The notes beneath the pieces were generated by a model. That model made no database searches. It saw only the letters and a list, made by a program, of their open reading frames with translations, and was not told the origin of the DNA. A stretch of 7,615 nucleotides of DNA from M3007 sp037130425 (GTDB taxonomy: Bacteria; Bacteroidota; Bacteroidia; Chitinophagales; Saprospiraceae): positions 1 to 7,615 of the forward strand of contig JBAXTB010000280.1 in assembly GCA_037130425.1 (NCBI GenBank), given 5' to 3'. Below, piece by piece: positions 1 to 6,236 of the stretch (its first letter is position 1; each line of letters begins with the position of its first letter). Position numbers and translations under genes: made by a program.

Positions 1-1176
1 GAAGGCAAACTGGCGCTCAACGGCCACCTGACGTACACGGACGGCGCGGCAAATATGCTGGATCCCTTTTATGTTTTCATCGACCCGCATTGGTTAGATT
101 GTCCAAATCAATACGGCCCGGTGGCCTTATTCTTTTTCAACGTAATAGCCTGGCTTGGCGGGGACAATACCTTTATGGGTATTTTGGCCATGAAGATGAT
201 TGATGTTGCCTGGGCGATTTGCATCTTTTTTATTATAAAATATATTGCCAGAGCCGCACAACTGAATGAAGTAAAGGCCCAAATCCTGGTTTGTCTGAAC
301 CCGATTTTTTTTATTCAGGGTCTTGGCCAAATGCATATTGACCTGCTTTCCTGTGTGCTTGTATGCGCTTTTTTGTATGGCATTGCACAAAACCGTTTTT
401 GGATAGCCGGCGTCACTACCGGACTGATGGGCGCTACCAAGTTTATGTTGTTTCCGCTTTTTTGGGGCTTAATATTGGTTTATGCCGTTTATCGTTGGAA
501 TCAAAAAGCATTGAATATCAAGGCTTTGGCTTGGTCTGCGGTGTATAGTCTTGCGGTTTTTTGCGTTGCCTATTGGCCTGTTTGGCAAGGCTTGGATACC
601 ATCCTGATTCCGATGGCGTATCATGAAAAGAAAGAACCTGTCAAATCTGTTGTAGAATTGCTCTCTTATTTACTTGCATATTTATTACCGCAACACGGCC
701 CGATTTACGGAAATCTGGATCCTTTTCTGCAAGACAAAATTTATTGGGGGCATAAATTGAAGCCTTTTTTTCAAATTATTGCCTTGCTGCTTGCGGCCAA
801 AGTAGTTGTGTCTATTGTTGTTTCTAAAAATATCAACCAGTTGTTGTACGGCTTTTGCCGAATCATGCTCCTTGTTTTTATCCTTTATTCGCCCGTCGTA
901 CATGCCTGGTATTTTTTAATTGTGTTGCCGTTTTTTGTGATCGGCGATCAGCGCCGGGAAGTGATTTGGTTTGCCGTTATTTCGTTTACGCTTACCAATA
1001 CGTATGAAATCGGGCAAACGGTAGGCGCCTCTGTTGGAAATTTGATTATGATCCTGTTTACCGTAATTTCGGTAATGAGTTATTTTCTCTTTTTTAAGAA
1101 GTTCTATTTTGAATCAAAGAAGGTTCCAGATTTGGTACAGGCAGATGAGGTTGAATTGGTTTTGCCTGGGAAATAG
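1..1176 (+). CDS. GT-C type membrane glycosyltransferase (mannosyltransferase-like), 5'-truncated by window edge
   Basis: This is the C-terminal 391 residues of a polytopic inner-membrane protein, probably a glycosyltransferase that uses a polyprenyl-phosphate sugar on the periplasmic side. The frame is open back to base 1. The ATG at 55 is unlikely to be the start, because this family has further N-terminal membrane segments and a catalytic acidic loop before this point. Numbering from the first codon in the window, I see a PNQYGP motif near residues 35-40, then roughly nine or ten hydrophobic segments. NPIFFIQGLGQMHIDLL (about 100-116) resembles the NP...G.HxD signature of bacterial alpha-mannosyltransferases of the MptA/MptB and GT87 kind. 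A lysine in the next helix (about 147) and HAWYFLIVLPFF (about 301-312) also fit GT-C folds. The tail after the last helix is short, charged and cytosolic. Donor and acceptor cannot be assigned. A general GT39/GT83-like or unclassified GT-C enzyme is an alternative. No terminator with a U-run follows. Confidence 0.7.
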   Translation, partial: EGKLALNGHLTYTDGAANMLDPFYVFIDPHWLDCPNQYGPVALFFFNVIAWLGGDNTFMGILAMKMIDVAWAICIFFIIKYIARAAQLNEVKAQILVCLNPIFFIQGLGQMHIDLLSCVLVCAFLYGIAQNRFWIAGVTTGLMGATKFMLFPLFWGLILVYAVYRWNQKALNIKALAWSAVYSLAVFCVAYWPVWQGLDTILIPMAYHEKKEPVKSVVELLSYLLAYLLPQHGPIYGNLDPFLQDKIYWGHKLKPFFQIIALLLAAKVVVSIVVSKNINQLLYGFCRIMLLVFILYSPVVHAWYFLIVLPFFVIGDQRREVIWFAVISFTLTNTYEIGQTVGASVGNLIMILFTVISVMSYFLFFKKFYFESKKVPDLVQADEVELVLPGK

Positions 1177-1222
1177 CACCGATTATTGGTTCCGTATGCG
1201 TGCGTGATATGCTCCCGTGAGT

Positions 1223-1255
1223 TGTCATCCTTCCTCCTGCGTCGTCAGGATGACA
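1223..1255. other. Hairpin at the end of the 64-nt repeat
   Basis: TGTCATCC (1223-1230) and GGATGACA (1248-1255) form a perfect 8-bp stem with a 17-nt loop. An alternative inner stem, TCCTG (1235-1239) with CAGGA (1246-1250), is also possible. It lies 47 nt after the glycosyltransferase stop and could reduce read-through, but no T-run follows, so I do not call it an intrinsic terminator. Confidence 0.55.
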
Positions 1256-1290
1256 TCAGAGTGAAGTATTATGCTCACGTTGCGTTCGGC
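1227..1290 (+). repeat. 64-nt dispersed repeat, left copy (inverted relative to 3849-3912)
   Basis: The first 29 nt (1227-1255) are identical to the reverse complement of 3884-3912. The remaining 35 nt match the reverse complement of 3849-3883 at 29 positions, giving 58 of 64 overall. Conserved inner blocks include GAGTGAAG, ATGCTCAC, TTGCG and TCGGC. The two copies bracket katG and its terminator. The core resembles the TCATCCTGA...GGAAGGAT intergenic repeats I know from many bacterial genomes. It has no coding potential, so it is best read as a REP-like or MITE-like element. Confidence 0.85.
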
Positions 1291-1412
1291 GATACCGCTA
1301 TCCACTTATTTTGAAGGCTTTGCCGGTATCAAAGGTCGTGGAACTGTCACACCCCAAAACAATTGCCCCCTTCCCTTGTTCCATTTACACTGTCTCAATG
1401 CCGCCTGGGCAC

Positions 1413-1430
1413 TATCCGAACGTTCCGATA
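1413..1430. promoter_or_regulatory. Operator-like palindrome upstream of katG
   Basis: TATCCGAACGTTCCGATA is an 18-bp dyad in which 8 of 9 base pairs are complementary; only C1417/C1426 fails. The central GAACGTTC is a perfect palindrome and the outer arms are TATC and GATA. It lies about 115 nt before the katG start and about 20 nt upstream of a candidate -33 element, a usual position for an activator. Bacterial katG genes are often under peroxide-sensing regulators such as OxyR or PerR, but this site does not clearly match either consensus. Chance occurrence is possible. Confidence 0.35.
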
Positions 1431-1446
1431 TTTCAGAATTATCATA

Positions 1447-1477
1447 TTGCTGTAAAATTTCCGACAGGCTAAACTTA
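1447..1477 (+). promoter_or_regulatory. katG: Possible Bacteroidota-type promoter for katG
   Basis: TTG at 1447-1449 is followed after 20 bases by TAAACTTA at 1470-1477, which matches the Bacteroidota -7 consensus TAnnTTTG at four of its six fixed positions. Spacing fits the usual -33/-7 distance. Transcription would begin near 1484, giving an untranslated leader of about 60 nt. A competing -7-like box, TAATTTTA, lies at 1503-1510 but has no TTG at a suitable distance. Confidence 0.25.
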
Positions 1478-1543
1478 ACCCGATAACTAAGTCGGTTTGT
1501 CGTAATTTTACCACTACAAAGACGTCATTAACTCTTATTTTAT

Positions 1544-3763
1544 ATGGATAATAACACAAAAGTGAACGGTGAAGCAAAATGCCCGTTTCATGGCGGCGCG
1601 CTTAAACAAAGCGCCGGCGCTGGCACGCGCAACCGCGACTGGTGGCCTAATCAGTTGAAATTGAACATTTTACGCCAGCACTCGACCCTATCCAATCCCT
1701 TGGGCGAAGCGTTTGATTATGCGGAAGCGTTCAAATCCCTTGATCTGGCAGCCGTGAAGCAAGACATTTTTGAGCTGATGACCACGTCGCAAGACTGGTG
1801 GCCGGCTGATTATGGCCACTACGGCCCGTTTTTCATCCGTATGGCCTGGCACAGCGCAGGCACTTACCGTATTTCCGACGGTCGCGGCGGCGCAGGTTCA
1901 GGCACGCAGCGTTTTGCGCCCCTCAACAGCTGGCCCGACAATACAAACCTCGACAAGGCCCGTCTGTTGCTTTGGCCAATCAAGCAGAAATACGGCAACA
2001 AAATCTCCTGGGCTGACCTGATGATCCTCACCGGCAACTGTGCATTGGAGTCGATGGGTTTCAAAACCTTCGGCTTCGGCGGCGGCCGCGCGGATGTTTG
2101 GGAACCTCAGGAGGACGTGTATTGGGGCGCAGAAAAAGAATGGATGGGCGACCAACGCTACACCGGCGACCGCGAATTGGAAAACCCGTTGGCTGCCGTT
2201 CAAATGGGCCTCATTTACGTGAATCCGGAAGGGCCTAACGGAAATCCTGATCCGCTTGCATCTGCCCGCGACATTCGTGAAACCTTCGGTCGTATGGCCA
2301 TGAACGACGAAGAAACCGTCGCGCTCATTGCCGGCGGGCATACGTTCGGAAAAACACACGGCGCTGCCGATCCAAACATGTATGTTGGTCGGGAACCTGC
2401 GGCTGCGGGCATCGAAGAGCAAGGTCTTGGTTGGAAAAACACCTTCGGTTCAGGCAATGGCGGCGACACGATCACCAGCGGCCTTGAAGGCGCCTGGACG
2501 ACCACGCCAACGAAGTGGAGCAATAACTACTTCGAAAACCTGTTCGGATTCGAATGGGAACTGTCAAAAAGTCCGGCAGGCGCTCACCAGTGGAAACCTA
2601 AAGGTAATGCAGGAGAAGGTACCGTACCGGATGCGCATGACCCGTCCATTCGCCACGCGCCATTTATGCTGACAACCGACCTTGCCTTGAGAATGGATCC
2701 TATTTACGAACCAATTTCAAGGTATTTCCACGAAAATCCGGACGCTTTTGCGGACGCGTTTGCCCGCGCATGGTTCAAACTGACGCACCGCGACATGGGG
2801 CCACGCGAGCGCTACCTCGGCTCGGAAGTACCGGCGGAAGTATTGATCTGGCAAGACCCGATCACGCCAGGTACGCACAAACTGATTGACGATCAAGAAA
2901 TTGCTGAATTGAAAGGCAAAATCCTGGCTTCAGGATTGACAGTTTCTCAATTGGTTTCTACCGCCTGGGCTTCTGCATCGACCTTCCGCGGCTCCGACAA
3001 ACGGGGCGGCGCAAATGGCGCGCGTATTCGTCTTGCGCCGCAAAAAGATTGGGAAGTAAACCACCCGGCTGAACTCGCCAATGTGCTGAAAACACTGGAA
3101 GGTATTCAAACTGCCTTTAACACCGCTTCTGCCGACAAGGATGTACAGGTTTCGCTCGCTGACCTGATCGTTTTGGCTGGTTGCGCTGGCGTAGAATTGG
3201 CAGCCAAAAATGCCGGTTATGAAGTGTCTGTTCCTTTCACACCCGGACGCGCGGACGCTACGCAGGAACAAACCGATGTTGAATCATTCGAAATACTTGA
3301 ACCTGTAGCCGATGGCTTCCGTAACTATTTCAAGCCTAAACACGTTGTGTCGGCAGAAGAAATGCTGGTAGACAAAGCCCAATTGATGACGTTGACAGCG
3401 CCGGAAATGACCGTGTTGCTGGGCGGTATGCGCGTTTTGAACACAAATTTTAGTCATGCCAAACACGGCGTGTTCACCAATCGCCCGGAATCCCTCACGA
3501 ACGACTTTTTTGTAAACCTGCTTGATTTAGGTACCACCTGGAGCGCTACTTCGGATGCGCAGGATGTATTTGAAGGCCGCGACCGCAAAACCGGCGAAAT
3601 CAAGTGGACCGGCACCCGCGTAGACTTGATCTTCGGTTCAAACTCGGAACTTCGCGCCATCGCGGAGGTTTACGGATTTGAAGGCGCTGAAACGAAATTT
3701 GTACACGATTTTGTAGCAGCCTGGAACAAAGTGATGAATTTGGATCGCTTTGATTTGGCGTAA
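1544..3763 (+). CDS. katG: Bifunctional catalase-peroxidase KatG
   Basis: This cytosolic haem enzyme breaks down hydrogen peroxide by catalase activity and has a broad peroxidase activity. At 739 residues it is full length for the family (about 720-750). The N-terminal haem domain carries the distal triad R99, W102 and H103 in the RMAWHSAGTYR motif. Y225 (in MGLIYVNPEGPNG) and M251 (in RMAMNDEE) complete the W102-Y225-M251 crosslink expected for catalase activity. The proximal haem ligand is H266 in GGHTFGKTHG, with W318 and D385 as its partners. R423 in RERYLG is the likely mobile arginine. S312 aligns with Ser315 of the Mycobacterium tuberculosis enzyme. The C-terminal half (from about 455) is the usual degenerate peroxidase repeat and ends in MNLDRF. 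There is no signal peptide. The ATG at 1544 is supported by the short N-terminus leading to CPFHGG; no Shine-Dalgarno is present, as is usual in Bacteroidota. It appears monocistronic, with an upstream palindrome and a terminator 33 nt after the stop. Confidence 0.98.
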   Translation: MDNNTKVNGEAKCPFHGGALKQSAGAGTRNRDWWPNQLKLNILRQHSTLSNPLGEAFDYAEAFKSLDLAAVKQDIFELMTTSQDWWPADYGHYGPFFIRMAWHSAGTYRISDGRGGAGSGTQRFAPLNSWPDNTNLDKARLLLWPIKQKYGNKISWADLMILTGNCALESMGFKTFGFGGGRADVWEPQEDVYWGAEKEWMGDQRYTGDRELENPLAAVQMGLIYVNPEGPNGNPDPLASARDIRETFGRMAMNDEETVALIAGGHTFGKTHGAADPNMYVGREPAAAGIEEQGLGWKNTFGSGNGGDTITSGLEGAWTTTPTKWSNNYFENLFGFEWELSKSPAGAHQWKPKGNAGEGTVPDAHDPSIRHAPFMLTTDLALRMDPIYEPISRYFHENPDAFADAFARAWFKLTHRDMGPRERYLGSEVPAEVLIWQDPITPGTHKLIDDQEIAELKGKILASGLTVSQLVSTAWASASTFRGSDKRGGANGARIRLAPQKDWEVNHPAELANVLKTLEGIQTAFNTASADKDVQVSLADLIVLAGCAGVELAAKNAGYEVSVPFTPGRADATQEQTDVESFEILEPVADGFRNYFKPKHVVSAEEMLVDKAQLMTLTAPEMTVLLGGMRVLNTNFSHAKHGVFTNRPESLTNDFFVNLLDLGTTWSATSDAQDVFEGRDRKTGEIKWTGTRVDLIFGSNSELRAIAEVYGFEGAETKFVHDFVAAWNKVMNLDRFDLA

Positions 3764-3796
3764 TTACTTGTCGATCAAATAGATATGTAATATTAG

Positions 3797-3826
3797 GGGT
3801 GGCCTGGAAACGGGCCATCCTTTTTT
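3797..3826 (+). terminator. Rho-independent terminator of katG
   Basis: GGGTGGCC (3797-3804) pairs with GGCCATCC (3813-3820) across an 8-nt loop, with one G-T pair in eight, and six T residues follow directly (3821-3826). It begins 33 nt after the katG stop. Confidence 0.88.
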
Positions 3827-3848
3827 ATTGTGGCGGTATTTCTATACG

Positions 3849-3912
3849 GCCGAGCGCAATGTGAGCATATTTCTTCACTCGGGTGTCATCCTGACGACGC
3901 AGGAGGAAGGAT
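3849..3912 (-). repeat. 64-nt dispersed repeat, right copy
   Basis: This is the reverse-complement partner of 1227-1290 (58 of 64 identical; the outer 29 nt are perfect). Outside the shared part the copies differ: here GGAT continues into CTGCCA and a new hairpin, whereas the left copy closes on itself with TGTCATCC/GGATGACA. The similarity therefore stops abruptly at the outer edge and fades at the inner edge near 3849. Confidence 0.85.
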
Positions 3913-3961
3913 CTGCCAGACGTGGAATGGGTGATTTCACTTCGCACTTGGCAGATCCTTC
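3906..3961. repeat. Long-loop inverted repeat (GGATCTGCCA / TGGCAGATCC)
   Basis: GAAGGATCTGCCA (3906-3918) is perfectly complementary to TGGCAGATCCTTC (3949-3961): 13 bp around a 30-nt loop. It overlaps the outer end of the 64-nt repeat. The following bases, CGCTATCGCTCAGA, look like the end of the common TCATCCTGA...GATCCTTCGC class of intergenic repeat. There is no T-run, so this is unlikely to be an intrinsic terminator. Confidence 0.75.
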
Positions 3962-3995
3962 GCTATCGCTCAGACCTGGCGCGATAAAATAGTCG

Positions 3996-4067
3996 ACCAC
4001 AGATGATACAGATTAACACAGATTTTTAAAATGCGTACAATCTGTGAAAATCTGTGTCATCTGTGGT
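3996..4067. repeat. Imperfect inverted repeat with six phased CAGAT half-sites
   Basis: ACCACAGATGA (3996-4006) is perfectly complementary to TCATCTGTGGT (4057-4067), and the complementarity continues inward with a few mismatches to arms of about 29 nt. CAGAT occurs on the + strand at 4000, 4009 and 4019. Its complement ATCTG begins at 4040, 4050 and 4059. This gives three direct and three mirrored half-sites, each 9-10 bases apart. There is no coding potential. Related CAGATT words recur in the array at 7364-7545, so this looks like one family of dispersed elements. Confidence 0.8.
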
Positions 4068-4143
4068 GGCATTTTTGCCAAGTTTGGTACGGAGGACACA
4101 AATGCGGCATCGTGGTATCGGGTCACAGGTTACACATCGTGTG

Positions 4144-6012
4144 TTAATCCTCCTCCTCTATCACCAACTCTGCATCTTTTTCCCAAATTTCCATTTCACA
4201 AGGCTTGCAATTGAACTTCAGTTTGTATTCAACTTCACCATGTTTCAATGTAAGCGGTTCTGCGAGTTTTTCGCCCATGGTGCTGCGCTGGTAACGCGGG
4301 CATTTGCCCAATTCGTATTTCACACAATATTTAGTCACCATCACGCGCGATTTACCAGGATCCCATTGCAATTCAAACGCCTTTTCAATTTCTGAAACCC
4401 CATGGCGCTTGTAAAATGCCCGCGCTAATTTATTGGATACATTGTATGTAAAATCAAGGGATTGAACCGGATACGGATGCTCGGTTTTTACAATCGGATG
4501 TTCTTCCCGCTGATAATCCCGAATGCGGATTTCAGCCAATTGTTCCAAGGCCGCTCGTCGGATTTCGTTTACTTTTGAATTGGGCAAGAACCAGTTTTGC
4601 GAAAAAATCACCTCAATTTCATCGGCAATAAAAGGTGTATTTCCGGTCTTAGCAAGATTTTTTTTGATGTTTTCAATCAAATCTTCGGTGTTTTTGGCGG
4701 GTTCTTTAGGCGCTTCGAGGCTTGTAGAACAAGTATGCCCGTCTTCGTCGGTTACTTGCAGGAGGAAACCGGTTCCTGTTTCGCTGAAACGCATGTTCAC
4801 GCCGATTTTCCGCACGGCGCTGTTTTCATTTTCCAGCATTCGGATAAACTCGGCGTCGTGGTTGCGGTATATTTCAGTACCGACCGCTAAAGATTTCAGT
4901 TCATTGGGCACCACAAGTTCGTTTACGATGATGTTGACCTGCACGCCGTCGGCTACGCCTTGTTCGTTGATGAAAAACAGGCCGTCGCCGTTATTGAGCA
5001 ATTCGTAGTTTTCGATTTGGTACCCATTGGCTTTGATCTCTATTAATTTGCCGATGTATTGTCCCCTCGACTTGGGGCTTTCCCAAGAGCCGATTTTCGC
5101 ATGGCGTTGGTTGACAAAATAATCGGTATAGCCCCGGTTGAAGCTGCGATCCATTCCAGGTTCAAATTGATAGAAGGTTCGACCGGAGGATGCCTTTTGG
5201 TATTGATCGGCATTGGCTTCCAGGAAGTTGTCTAATTTTTTGCGCAGGTAGGACGTGTTGTTTTTGACATACACAATGTCTTTCAAGCGGCCTTCTATTT
5301 TAAAAGAAGAAATACCCGCTGCGATCAGGTTGGGCAATTCGTCGCTCAGGTCTAAGTCCTTGATAGACAATAGGTGGCTGTTTTCGATCAGGGTAGCGCC
5401 TTTGCCATCAATCAGTTGATAGGGTAGGCGGCAGTTTTGCGCGCAAGAACCTCGGTTGGCCGAACGTTCGCCGTTGGCAACGCTCATGTAGCAATTGCCG
5501 CTAAAAGACACACAGAGCGCGCCGCTGACGAAAAACTCCAGTTCTACGTCGGTGGCTTTATGAATATCCCGGATTTGATCCAGATTCAGTTCCCGGGCCA
5601 ATACCACGCGTTTAATACCGGCATCGGCTAAGAATTTTACATGACCCGCATCCCGGTTATTGGCCTGCGTACTGGCATGGAGGGCAATGGGCGGCAGATC
5701 GTCCATTTCAAAAATCCCCATGTCCTGAATGATAATGGCATCCACGCCGATGTTGTATAAATCCCGGATGAGTTGCCGACAGGCATCTAATTCATTGTCA
5801 TACAATATGGTATTGACCGTCACCAGCACCTTCGCTTTGAACAAGTGGGCATAGCGCACCATTTCGGCGATGTCTTCCACAGCGTTCGTGGCGTTTGTCC
5901 GGGCGCCGAACATATTCGCACCCATATATACGGCATCTGCGCCGGCATTGACGGCGGCCATACCTTGATACAGGTTTTTGGCCGGAGCCAGGATTTCTAT
6001 TTTTTTTCTCAT
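4144..6012 (-). CDS. U32 family protein, RlhA-like (probable 23S rRNA 5-hydroxycytidine synthase)
   Basis: Family U32 was first named as collagenase-like peptidases. Its long members with a C-terminal extension include E. coli RlhA, which hydroxylates C2501 of 23S rRNA; shorter relatives such as TrhP act on tRNA. I infer RNA hydroxylation here. Numbering from the ATG at 6012 (622 residues), the N-terminus IEILAPAKN opens the U32 barrel. A conserved cysteine group C167, C174, C190 and C194 lies around GALCVSFSGNCYMS and NRGSCAQNCR, the likely iron-sulfur site. FKIEGRLKD (about 237-245) is another U32 hallmark. The middle (about 280-500) resembles the extra domain of RlhA. A second cysteine set, C563, C571, C602 and C605 (YCVKYELGKCP and NCKPCEM), closes the protein, followed by an acidic tail. 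A TTG at 6039 would add nine residues; I prefer the ATG because family members begin just before this motif. It converges on katG and lies 224 nt downstream of ilvC in the same direction. Substrate assignment is moderate. Confidence 0.88.
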   Translation of the reverse strand: MRKKIEILAPAKNLYQGMAAVNAGADAVYMGANMFGARTNATNAVEDIAEMVRYAHLFKAKVLVTVNTILYDNELDACRQLIRDLYNIGVDAIIIQDMGIFEMDDLPPIALHASTQANNRDAGHVKFLADAGIKRVVLARELNLDQIRDIHKATDVELEFFVSGALCVSFSGNCYMSVANGERSANRGSCAQNCRLPYQLIDGKGATLIENSHLLSIKDLDLSDELPNLIAAGISSFKIEGRLKDIVYVKNNTSYLRKKLDNFLEANADQYQKASSGRTFYQFEPGMDRSFNRGYTDYFVNQRHAKIGSWESPKSRGQYIGKLIEIKANGYQIENYELLNNGDGLFFINEQGVADGVQVNIIVNELVVPNELKSLAVGTEIYRNHDAEFIRMLENENSAVRKIGVNMRFSETGTGFLLQVTDEDGHTCSTSLEAPKEPAKNTEDLIENIKKNLAKTGNTPFIADEIEVIFSQNWFLPNSKVNEIRRAALEQLAEIRIRDYQREEHPIVKTEHPYPVQSLDFTYNVSNKLARAFYKRHGVSEIEKAFELQWDPGKSRVMVTKYCVKYELGKCPRYQRSTMGEKLAEPLTLKHGEVEYKLKFNCKPCEMEIWEKDAELVIEEED

Positions 6013-6236
6013 TCGATGCTGCTGCGTTTCTTTCGGCAATTTGTTGGTTCAAAGTGCAAAAATACTACAATTGGCGAAAGGAACTTAATACAACACTTCA
6101 ATGTATACAAAGCGCCGCCTGAAAGGCAGTGTTTTTTGAGATACTAAGCGCTGGTTATCAAACATTTAGACCGATGGCCATACATGAAATTAAACAGCGC
6201 AAAGTATCGTATCGGAAATTGGTGTGGTCGTTGACT
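6013..6236. other. Intergenic region between ilvC and the U32 gene
   Basis: This 224-nt gap holds the -7 box at 6057-6064. A small stem, GCCT-GAA-AGGC, is followed after four bases by six T residues on the + strand (about 6117-6137), facing away from both genes. No convincing terminator for ilvC appears on the minus strand, so some read-through into the U32 gene is possible. No coding potential is seen. Confidence 0.6.
6057..6064 (-). promoter_or_regulatory. Probable -7 box for the U32 gene
   Basis: On the minus strand this reads TATTTTTG, a full match to the Bacteroidota -7 consensus TAnnTTTG. It sits 44 nt upstream of the ATG at 6012, so transcription would start around 6050. I find no convincing TTG at the usual -33 distance. 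A start near 6050 leaves only about 11 nt before the alternative TTG codon at 6039, which favours the ATG. Confidence 0.45.

Larger units (their letters stand above)
1177..1543. other. Intergenic region and katG upstream region
   Basis: This 367-nt gap separates the glycosyltransferase stop from katG. Its first third carries a hairpin (1223-1255) and one copy of a 64-nt repeat (1227-1290). A 7-bp inverted pair, GATACCG at 1291-1297 and CGGTATC at 1324-1330, follows directly. Then come an operator-like palindrome (1413-1430) and a possible promoter (1447-1477). A 71-codon open frame at 1271-1486 starts inside the repeat and resembles no protein I recognise, so I do not call it a gene. The last 25 bases before katG are A/T-rich without a Shine-Dalgarno sequence. 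Confidence 0.7.
3764..4143. other. Intergenic region between convergent katG and the U32 gene
   Basis: This 380-nt gap has no gene. In order it holds the katG terminator (3797-3826), the right copy of the 64-nt repeat (3849-3912), a long-loop hairpin overlapping its end (3906-3961), a symmetric CAGAT half-site array (3996-4067), and a small TGGCA/TGCCA stem with a 4-nt loop (4067-4080). The last 60 nt before the U32 stop show nothing I recognise. Confidence 0.8.

Noticed and set aside
1..120. GC shift at the window start as a recombination boundary
   Set aside because: The first 60 bases are about 63% GC and the next stretches are clearly lower, but the sample is too small and the reading frame continues without a break.
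1271..1486. 71-codon open frame upstream of katG as a small gene
   Set aside because: It begins inside the 64-nt repeat, contains the palindrome and overlaps the possible promoter, and its translation resembles no known protein.
1898..2523. Long antisense open frames inside katG (minus strand)
   Set aside because: They are shadow frames in a GC-richer gene: the + strand protein has all KatG motifs, and the antisense products show no recognisable domain.
4067..4080. TGGCA-TTTT-TGCCA as a terminator for the U32 gene
   Set aside because: The stem is only 5 bp, about 65 nt past the stop, and no T-run follows it on the minus strand.
4144..6039. TTG at 6039 as the start of the U32 gene
   Set aside because: It adds nine residues of unfamiliar character (MPKETQQHR), while the ATG at 6012 lies directly before the conserved IEILAPAKN motif and leaves a more reasonable leader behind the -7 box.
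6117..6137. GCCT-GAA-AGGC stem with T-run as an intrinsic terminator
   Set aside because: The 4-bp stem is weak, four bases separate it from the T-run, and it faces the + strand, where no gene ends.
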